NCBI GenBank assembly: GCA_900550385.1 | Contig: URRZ01000005.1 | Span: forward strand, 1 to 43,934 | Reading direction: 5' to 3' | Origin: an uncultured Coriobacteriaceae bacterium | GTDB taxonomy: Bacteria; Actinomycetota; Coriobacteriia; Coriobacteriales; Eggerthellaceae | DNA: 43,934 bases | Part shown: positions 38,835 to 43,934 of the stretch, piece after piece | Position numbering within the stretch: position 1 is the stretch's first letter | How the letters are laid out: each line of letters starts with the position of its first letter | Translations under genes and position numbers: made by a program | The notes under the pieces: generated by a model | What the model saw: only the letters and a program-made list of their open reading frames with translations | The model's database searches: none | What the model was told of the DNA's origin: nothing

Positions 38835-39257
38835 CTAGCAGATCGTCTGCTCGCCGAAGCGGAAAAGCTCCTCGTTCGCCTTGGCAAGGGGATAGCCCTT
38901 GTCGATGCAGAATATGATGATCGCATCGCGTCTAGATTTGCAGTAGAGGGGACTGACGCCCGCGATCTTCATGAGGCGGTCCGTCTCACGCAAGGTGAGA
39001 CCCATGCCGATGGCGAGCTGCAGCACCTTGTCGCGCGATGGGTTGATCCGTTGCCCGGCGAACAGCTGGTATCCGTATGTCTCGTTGATTCCCGCAGCGT
39101 GGATCGCGTCTATGCGCTCGATACCGTGCTCGTCCAGCATCTCGCCGAGATAGCCTGCCAAGCTTCGCTCCCTCAGCGGATGGGATCGGAGGAACGCCAG
39201 CGGATCGGGGGACTCGAGCAGCTGGTCAAGCAGCTCTTCGGTCAAAGGCTCGTCCAC
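38835..39257 (-). CDS. Putative helix-turn-helix regulator, 140 aa
   Basis: The N-terminal half is acidic and helical (MDEPLTEELLDQLLESPDPL, where the initial GTG is read as Met). The middle resembles an Xre-like helix-turn-helix (INETYGYQLFAGQRINPSRDKVLQLAIGMGLTLRETDRLMKIAGV), and the C-terminus contains two cysteines. I place the start at GTG 39257, which has GGAGG nine bases upstream. An ATG at 39296 overlaps the TACAAT box and has no ribosome site. Proteins of this shape often sit beside kinase or membrane genes in this bacterial group, by my recollection. Whether it regulates its neighbours is not shown. Confidence 0.7.
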   Translation of the reverse strand: MDEPLTEELLDQLLESPDPLAFLRSHPLRERSLAGYLGEMLDEHGIERIDAIHAAGINETYGYQLFAGQRINPSRDKVLQLAIGMGLTLRETDRLMKIAGVSPLYCKSRRDAIIIFCIDKGYPLAKANEELFRFGEQTIC

Positions 39258-39294
39258 TCGCCGTTTCCTCCGTCCCCTCTTTCTCGACTTTGGC

Positions 39295-39300
39295 ATTGTA
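39295..39300 (-). promoter_or_regulatory. -10 box for the putative regulator
   Basis: TACAAT on the minus strand, 38 bp before the GTG start at 39257. It overlaps an upstream in-frame ATG and argues against that ATG as the start. Confidence 0.5.
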
Positions 39301-39340
39301 GCAAACCGGAATAGCGTTCGCGGAACGCTCCGAGCGCCCT

Positions 39341-39832
39341 TTACGCCACGGAGAACGTCGCTTCCGCCAGAACGACATCATCGAAACTGAAAGTCTCCTC
39401 GCACTGCACGGTCACTTCAGACTGATCTTCCAGCTCGTAGGCCAAATAGACCGTCTGGGTGGTACCCGGCTGAATCTCCTTGGTGTAGGCGTTGAGATCG
39501 TAGGTCTCGTTATCGTAGGGCAGCGTGGTGAAGGACAGTTCGATGCCGTTTTGGAACACCTTGTCGTCGATGACAACGCCAAACATCTGGGCGTCTTCGG
39601 AGTTGTTCGTCCACGTGTAGGTCAATACGATAGCGGGGTTCCCCTCATAGTTCGAGACCACATCGCAGGCGTCGATGGACACCGCGTAATCGCTTTCGGG
39701 CTGCTGCTGCGTCGCTTCTTTCGCGTCGCCATCTTGAGAAGCCGCTCCCTCATCGGACGAGCAGCCGAACAGCAGGAAGCTCGCAGCCAACATCGAGCAG
39801 GCGACCGCACCCGCCAAGATCCGCTTGATCAT
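39341..39832 (-). CDS. Lipoprotein with DUF5067-like domain, 163 aa
   Basis: The signal peptide MIKRILAGAVACSMLAASFL ends in the lipobox LLFGC, so Cys24 would be lipid-modified and the mature protein anchored outside the membrane. An acidic linker (SSDEGAASQDGDAKEATQQQ) follows. Then comes a beta-rich domain (IVLTYTWTNNSEDAQMFGV, IQPGTTQTVYLAYELED) like the DUF5067 immunoglobulin-type domain. ATG 39832 has GAAAGGGG upstream; the longer frame is unlikely. Function unknown. A 15-bp palindrome lies upstream (39894-39908). Confidence 0.82.
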   Translation of the reverse strand: MIKRILAGAVACSMLAASFLLFGCSSDEGAASQDGDAKEATQQQPESDYAVSIDACDVVSNYEGNPAIVLTYTWTNNSEDAQMFGVVIDDKVFQNGIELSFTTLPYDNETYDLNAYTKEIQPGTTQTVYLAYELEDQSEVTVQCEETFSFDDVVLAEATFSVA

Positions 39833-39893
39833 CGATTCCCCTTTCCTCGATTGCATGACAATCAAAGACTAGTCAAACGGCTAGGGGAAAACA

Positions 39894-39908
39894 TTAGCTG
39901 CGAGCTAA
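39894..39908. promoter_or_regulatory. Palindromic operator-like site upstream of the lipoprotein gene
   Basis: TTAGCT-GCG-AGCTAA is a perfect inverted repeat with a 3-bp centre, about 62 bp before the lipoprotein start. It lies beside a possible -35 (TTGACT, minus strand, about 39872-39877). It lies in the gap between the QueG-like stop and this gene, so control of the lipoprotein is the natural reading. Confidence 0.4.
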
Positions 39909-39937
39909 GTTTCGACAAGCAGGCAGGAGCAGGGGCA

Positions 39938-40990
39938 TCACTCCACGCGAGAACGCAGTTTAGCGATCGCCCAGTTCGCCGCTTCTGCCACAGGAGTGCC
40001 CGTATACTCCGAGGAAGCGCGCTCAAGCGCAGAAAGATAGCCCTCATCTCCGGAGTTGCCCATCGCCACCGCGGCATTGCGGCGGAACACCTCGAGATCG
40101 CGAATATAGTTGTACATGAGGGGGCGCACGACCCGGTCGTAATACCCGTCATCGAGGAAGAGAATCCGCTCCAGATCGAACAGCTCCGCCATGCGATCGA
40201 CGAACGGGTCGCGCACGGTCGCCTTCTCCATCACGGCACGGTTGCGCGGGCACGCCTCCTGGCACGCATCGCAGCCGTGGATGCGTTCGCCCACCGAATC
40301 TGCCATCGCCAAATCCGGCGCCCCGGCGATGTTGATCTTCAGGATGCAGCGCCCCGGCTTCAAATGGCCGGGCGCCTCCAGAGCATGCGTGGGGCACGCG
40401 TCCCTGCACAGCGTGCATCCCTCGGGGCAGATGTCGCCGGGGGAAGGCGGGTCGTACTCCAACTCGGCATCAACGATGAACGTGTAGAGGATGATGAACG
40501 AGCCATCCTCTTCCGTGAAGGCGAAGTTGTTGTTGCCATACGTGACGACACCCGCGCGCACGCCCGCCTCGCGCGCGGGAATGCGATCGTGCTGCCCGTA
40601 CACCTTCATCCCAAGCGATTCGAGAAACCCCCTGAACGCCGATACGCGCAAAGCGTGGATGGATTCCGGTAAGGGCGAGTAGCTGCGCGAAAGGTACGCC
40701 CTCCCGATATGCTTGGCGAGCCGCTCGGGGTAGGCGAAGCGTCCGAAGCCATAGGCGGTCACGATGATCGACTTGCCCTCGGGAAAAAGATCGCGCGGAT
40801 GAGCGCCGGGGAATGCGAGGGAGGGGTTCTGCCGGTACCACGCGTAATCGTCGCCGCGCGAGACCACGTCCCGCTCGTAATCGGAAAAGTCGTCGCAGGT
40901 CGTGATGCCCACGCGGGAGAACCCCAGCTCCAGGGCTTTCTCCTTCACGCTGTCCGTGAGCTCGCGAATCCCGATGCCGCATCCGCCCAT
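39938..40990 (-). CDS. QueG-like double 4Fe-4S reductase, 350 aa
   Basis: The N-terminal part resembles the cobalamin-binding domain of epoxyqueuosine reductase (HDRIPAREAGVRAGVVTYGNNN, where the Asp fits the catalytic position but the usual GKN reads GNN). Two ferredoxin motifs follow: CPEGCTLCRDACPTH and GCDACQEACPRN. A HEAT-like helical tail follows (EVFRRNAAVAMGNSGDEGYLSALE). QueG performs the last step of queuosine synthesis in tRNA. With no other queuosine genes here and the changed residue, a related reductase is also possible. ATG 40990 has AGGAGG five bases upstream. Confidence 0.8.
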   Translation of the reverse strand: MGGCGIGIRELTDSVKEKALELGFSRVGITTCDDFSDYERDVVSRGDDYAWYRQNPSLAFPGAHPRDLFPEGKSIIVTAYGFGRFAYPERLAKHIGRAYLSRSYSPLPESIHALRVSAFRGFLESLGMKVYGQHDRIPAREAGVRAGVVTYGNNNFAFTEEDGSFIILYTFIVDAELEYDPPSPGDICPEGCTLCRDACPTHALEAPGHLKPGRCILKINIAGAPDLAMADSVGERIHGCDACQEACPRNRAVMEKATVRDPFVDRMAELFDLERILFLDDGYYDRVVRPLMYNYIRDLEVFRRNAAVAMGNSGDEGYLSALERASSEYTGTPVAEAANWAIAKLRSRVE

Positions 40991-41047
40991 GGCAGCCTCC
41001 TTCGGCTCGATCGGCGGCAACGCCGGAAGACATGCATCTGCATGCCC

Positions 41048-41053
41048 ATTGTA
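41048..41053 (-). promoter_or_regulatory. -10 box for the QueG-like gene
   Basis: TACAAT on the minus strand, 58 bp before the ATG at 40990, with a weak TGCCCG 17 bp upstream. Confidence 0.45.
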
Positions 41054-41114
41054 ACGCGCGAAAGGCCGATCGGGCACCAGCAGGTGCCGCGGGCGGATTC
41101 GGCGGGAATAGCCC

Positions 41115-42788
41115 CTAGTCGTGGATGCCGTCGTTTTGGCGGATGAGCTTGCGCTTGATCTTGCCGCCGATGGTCTTGGGCAGCTCGTCCACGTACTCGA
41201 TGATGCGCGGGTACTTGTAGGGAGCCGTGGTCTTCTTCACATGGTCCTGCAGCTCGCGGGTGAGCGCGTCGGTGCCCTCGTAGCCCTTCGCGAGCACAAT
41301 GGTGGCCTTCACCACTTTGCCGCGGATGGGATCCGGCGCCGCCGTGACGGCGCACTCCACCACGGCCGGGTGCTCCACCAGCGCGCTTTCCACCTCGAAG
41401 GGGCCGATGCGGTAGCCGGAACACTTGATAACGTCGTCGTTGCGGCCCACGAAGTAGCAGTAGCCGTCGGAGTCGCGCCAGGCCATGTCGTGGAGGTTGT
41501 AATACTCCCCTCCCACGGCCTCCTCCGTGCGCTCCGGGTTGCCGTAGTAGCCCACGAACAGTCCCGGAGGATAGGCCTCTTTCAGGCCCGTCACGCAGAT
41601 GGCGCCCTCCTCGCCGTCATCGACCTCGCGGCCGTCGTCGTCGAGCAGCTTCACGTTGAGCAGGGGCGACGGCTTGCCCATGGAACCGGGCCTCGGCTCG
41701 ATCCACGGGAAGGTGGCCAGAAGCACCGGGCCCTCGGTCTGGCCGAAGCCCTCGCGGATCTTCTTGCCGGTGAGGCGCTCCCACTGGATGGTCACCTCCG
41801 CGTTCAGCGGCTCACCCGCCGTGGCGAAGTTCTCCACGCTGGACAAGTCGTAGGCGGCCACGTCCTCCTGCAGCATAAAGCGGTACATGGTGGGCGGCGC
41901 GCAGAAGGTGGTGAGCTTGTAGTCCTGAATCTTCTGCAGAAGCTTGGTGGGCACGAACTTGTCCATGTCGTAGGCGAAGATGGTTGCACCGGCGATCCAC
42001 TGGCCGTAGATCTTGCCCCAGCCGAACTTGGCCCAGCCGGAGTCGGTCACCGACATGTGCAGCTTGTTCTCCTGCACCTGCTGCCAGTACTTCGCCGTGA
42101 TGATGTGGCCGAGAGGATGGGCGAAGTTGTGCTCCACGGCCTTGGGGTTGCCCGTCGTGCCACTCGTGAAGTACATCAGCATGATGTCCTTGGAGGTGAC
42201 GCCCACATCTCCCGTGGGGCGCTCGAAGGTGTCGGGGTAGCCTACGATGAGCTCGTCGAAATCGACCCAGCCCTCGCGGGAGCCGTCCACGATGAACTTC
42301 TCGCGCACCGTGGGGCAATCGGACATGGCCTCTTCCACCTGCGTGCAGACGTACTCGTCGTTCACCGCCACGATGGCCTTCACGTCGGCGCTGTTGGCGC
42401 GGTAGACCACGTCCTTTCGCGTGAGCTGCAGCGACGCGGGGATGATGGTGGCGCCCAGCTTGCAGAGGGCCACGGCGCACACCCAGTACTCCCAGCGGCG
42501 GCGTAGGATGCACATGACCACGTCGCCCTTGCCGATGCCGAGCTCTTTGAAGGCGTTGGCCGCCTGGTTCGAGAGGTGCTTGATGTCGGTGAACGTGAAA
42601 GCGCGCTCCTCGCCGGCGTCGTTGGTCCACAGAAGCGCCCGCTTGTCGGGCTCCACGGCAGCCCACTCGTCGACGACGTCGAAACCGAAGTTGAAGGCCT
42701 CGGGAACCTCGATGGTGAAGTTCTCGGCGAAGTCCTCGTAGGAATCGAACTCAATTCTCGGGCAGTACTTCTTCAGAACATGATCCAT
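41115..42788 (-). CDS. Acyl-CoA synthetase (AMP-forming), 557 aa
   Basis: This is an ANL-superfamily adenylating enzyme that activates a carboxylic acid to its acyl-CoA. Motifs are the P-loop YFTSGTTGNPKAVEHNFAHP, then GEPLNAEV and REGFGQTEGPVLL. The hinge region is YFVGRNDDVIKCSGYRIGPFEVESAL, and the catalytic C-terminal lysine is in IGGKIKRKLIR. It resembles the medium-chain acyl-CoA/acetoacetate synthetase branch more than acetyl-CoA synthetase, but the substrate cannot be read from sequence. It appears monocistronic: the upstream gap is a repeat-bearing spacer and the next gene is QueG-like. Confidence 0.92.
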   Translation of the reverse strand: MDHVLKKYCPRIEFDSYEDFAENFTIEVPEAFNFGFDVVDEWAAVEPDKRALLWTNDAGEERAFTFTDIKHLSNQAANAFKELGIGKGDVVMCILRRRWEYWVCAVALCKLGATIIPASLQLTRKDVVYRANSADVKAIVAVNDEYVCTQVEEAMSDCPTVREKFIVDGSREGWVDFDELIVGYPDTFERPTGDVGVTSKDIMLMYFTSGTTGNPKAVEHNFAHPLGHIITAKYWQQVQENKLHMSVTDSGWAKFGWGKIYGQWIAGATIFAYDMDKFVPTKLLQKIQDYKLTTFCAPPTMYRFMLQEDVAAYDLSSVENFATAGEPLNAEVTIQWERLTGKKIREGFGQTEGPVLLATFPWIEPRPGSMGKPSPLLNVKLLDDDGREVDDGEEGAICVTGLKEAYPPGLFVGYYGNPERTEEAVGGEYYNLHDMAWRDSDGYCYFVGRNDDVIKCSGYRIGPFEVESALVEHPAVVECAVTAAPDPIRGKVVKATIVLAKGYEGTDALTRELQDHVKKTTAPYKYPRIIEYVDELPKTIGGKIKRKLIRQNDGIHD

Positions 42789-42892
42789 AGTGGTGCTTCT
42801 CTCTGCTCTCCTATTTCGCTTTGTGCGCGATTCCGCTTTGTCCGCGAAGCGCCTCGCGGTATTCCAGTTCGCTCAAACAGTCCTCGCTTTGT

Positions 42893-42915
42893 GGAAATGC
42901 CCACTGGGCATTTCC
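42893..42915. repeat. Perfect 10-bp hairpin in the acyl-CoA synthetase/purO spacer
   Basis: GGAAATGCCC and GGGCATTTCC flank a 3-base loop. It lies in the 281-bp gene-free spacer, downstream of purO on the minus strand. There is no T run, so it is not a textbook terminator. Confidence 0.7.
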
Positions 42916-42918
42916 AGT

Positions 42919-43054
42919 CGCTGCGGAACTCGCTCGGTCAGAACACCCCGTATCTTCGCTAAGCTCAACCATGGTTGAGGGTGCGCAGTTCGTTCGCTGC
43001 GGAACTCGCTTGGTGAGCGGCGCCCCGCATCCCGCTAAGCTCAGCCGCAGTTGA
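42919..43054. repeat. Two imperfect ~60-bp direct repeats between acyl-CoA synthetase and purO
   Basis: The copies at 42919-42978 and 42995-43054 share identical ends: CGCTGCGGAACTCGCT at the left, and CGCTAAGCTCA...CC...GTTGA at the right, with scattered changes and a small indel between. The first contains the palindrome CTCAACCATGGTTGAG (42964-42979). No coding frame here looks real. Confidence 0.7.
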
Positions 43055-43069
43055 AATGTGCTGGCATCT

Positions 43070-43705
43070 TTAGTCGCCGAGGTTCTTGTTGTAGAGGGTT
43101 ACCTCGCCGCCGACGTTGGCATACAGGCTCACCTTGTTGTCGTCGTTCAGGGCAGCCCACAGAGCATCGGGGGTCGGCAGCGTGACGGGGATGGGCTCGC
43201 CGACGAAGGTGGGCAGCGGATTGCCGTCGCCCTGGTAGGTACTGATGAAGTAGCCACAGCCCTCGTCAACACCTTCGTAGGCGAAGAACTCGCGGGTGCA
43301 GCGGTCGCCATCGGCGTGCTTCAAGATGGACATCTCGAAGGAGCCGTCGGGGTTTACGATAGCCGAGATGCGCGGCGTGAAGTTCGGCGCGTCGGGCTCG
43401 TACTCGCGCTGCATGCAGCCAGCGCGGAAATCACCCGCCTCCACGATGGTGTCGGTTTGATCGCCGTTGGTGACCACGAGCGCGTCGCCCATCGTGCGCA
43501 CCGGGCGATAGATGATGAGGCTCGGGTCTTCCAGAAGCGCGGGATCGTGGGCCTCGGTGCGGATGCCGTCGGGTTCGATGGCGAAGATGCGGTTGCGGCT
43601 GTTGACCGAGCGACCCATGATGAAGTAGTACACCGTATCCTTGCCCACCACGATGCCTCGGCCCGGGTAGGGGTTGTTCTTCAGCAGTTCGACGAGATCT
43701 TGCAC
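43070..43705 (-). CDS. purO: IMP cyclohydrolase, archaeal-type PurO, 211 aa
   Basis: This closes the purine ring of FAICAR to give IMP. The family hallmark ELLKNNPYPGRGIVVG stands at the N-terminus, then YYFIMGRSVNSRNRIF, SLIIYRPVR, VTNGDQTDTI, APNFTPRISAIV and FVGEPIPVTLP. This is the PF07826-type enzyme, unrelated to the PurH cyclohydrolase domain, and is common in archaea and scattered in bacteria. I choose GTG 43705 (V-QDLVELL), with AAAGGGA six bases upstream. A longer frame to 43807 runs into the riboswitch terminator region. It is controlled by the ZTP riboswitch upstream. Confidence 0.93.
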   Translation of the reverse strand: MQDLVELLKNNPYPGRGIVVGKDTVYYFIMGRSVNSRNRIFAIEPDGIRTEAHDPALLEDPSLIIYRPVRTMGDALVVTNGDQTDTIVEAGDFRAGCMQREYEPDAPNFTPRISAIVNPDGSFEMSILKHADGDRCTREFFAYEGVDEGCGYFISTYQGDGNPLPTFVGEPIPVTLPTPDALWAALNDDNKVSLYANVGGEVTLYNKNLGD

Positions 43706-43809
43706 AGGCGTTCCCTTTCTCTTGGGGCTCTCTCCGACGCCGCTGCAGCCCGCACGCTTTTCGCATTGGCCCTCAGCCACGTCGACGGTTTTTCGCATCC
43801 CGCCCAATG

Positions 43810-43845
43810 AAAAAGGGCAAGCCCCTCCTGCGAGAAGGCTTGCCC
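43810..43845 (-). terminator. Expression-platform terminator of the ZTP riboswitch
   Basis: On the minus strand GGGCAAGCC pairs with GGCTTGCCC (9 bp) around a 13-base loop, followed by TTTTT. Its 5' arm overlaps the last conserved bases of the aptamer (TGGGCA), so ligand binding and terminator formation compete. Confidence 0.85.
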
Positions 43846-43918
43846 AGACGGTCGGCGGGATAAGCGCGCTGCTCCCCCGTGGTTTCCCACGCGTACCCGT
43901 CAGTCACAGCGCGTTCGC
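43837..43918 (-). promoter_or_regulatory. ZTP (pfl-motif) riboswitch upstream of purO
   Basis: The minus strand shows the pfl consensus. The P1 strand CGCGCT (43908-43913) leads into GTGACTG, then the P2 hairpin CGTGG-GAAA-CCACG, GGGGAGC, and the closing P1 strand AGCGCG (43865-43870). A linker follows, then CCGCC...TCTGGGCA. This RNA binds ZTP or ZMP, which accumulate when folate is short, and turns on purine and one-carbon genes. It fits exactly before purO, the step that consumes the ZMP-derived intermediate FAICAR. The promoter is at or beyond the right edge. Confidence 0.9.
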
Positions 43919-43934
43919 TTCAGGGAGCAGGGTA

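Noticed and set aside
41073..41088. GGCACC/GGTGCC hairpin after the acyl-CoA synthetase as a terminator
   Set aside because: Only a 6-bp stem and no T run follows on the minus strand; it may terminate weakly but I cannot support it.

Overview
The window is high-GC bacterial DNA with tightly packed genes. Gene content and order (HrcA with a CIRCE element, an mIHF-like protein, an archaeal-type IMP cyclohydrolase, a full selenocysteine cassette, AmmeMemoRadiSam genes) suggest an anaerobic actinobacterium of the Coriobacteriia, most likely Eggerthellaceae. That assignment is by inference; there is no 16S gene here. I see no transposases, phage genes, CRISPR arrays or rRNA. The single RNA gene I find is a tRNA-Sec. 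Most genes are on the minus strand.

Layout. (1) 1-8.6 kb, minus strand: a partial MtaB methylthiotransferase, an hrcA-dnaJ heat-shock unit behind a CIRCE operator, then a lepA / small membrane protein / dusB / hemW operon and a lone membrane protein. (2) 8.6-16.4 kb: rpsT on the plus strand with a large C-terminal extension. Facing it is a comEA-comEC-holA run, followed by thiI and a mihF-gmk-rpoZ unit. A long nested inverted repeat lies between rpoZ and thiI. (3) 16.5-26.7 kb: a complete PyrR-controlled pyrimidine operon in the order pyrR-pyrB-pyrC-carA-carB-pyrK-pyrD-pyrF. It has a recognisable promoter, a PyrR-binding hairpin, a leader terminator and an end terminator. pyrE is absent from the window.

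(4) 26.8-33.8 kb: a selenium island. selD is itself a selenoprotein gene, because an in-frame UGA at codon 22 is followed by a SECIS-like hairpin. Next come DUF3343, yedF and a class V cysteine-desulfurase-like gene on the minus strand, then divergent selA-selB. A tRNA-Sec gene with a UCA anticodon lies just beyond selB on the minus strand. Together these give selenophosphate synthesis, Sec-tRNA formation and UGA decoding, plus likely selenium-handling proteins. (5) 33.8-36.1 kb: the three-gene AmmeMemoRadiSam system (LigB/MEMO-like, AMMECR1, radical SAM).

(6) 36.1-39.9 kb: less conserved genes: a membrane-anchored helical-repeat protein, a membrane Ser/Thr kinase, a small membrane protein, a putative regulator and a lipoprotein. 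Several have TACAAT-type -10 boxes. (7) 39.9-43.9 kb: a QueG-like iron-sulfur reductase, an acyl-CoA synthetase, a spacer with degenerate direct repeats, and purO behind a ZTP (pfl) riboswitch with its terminator at the right edge.
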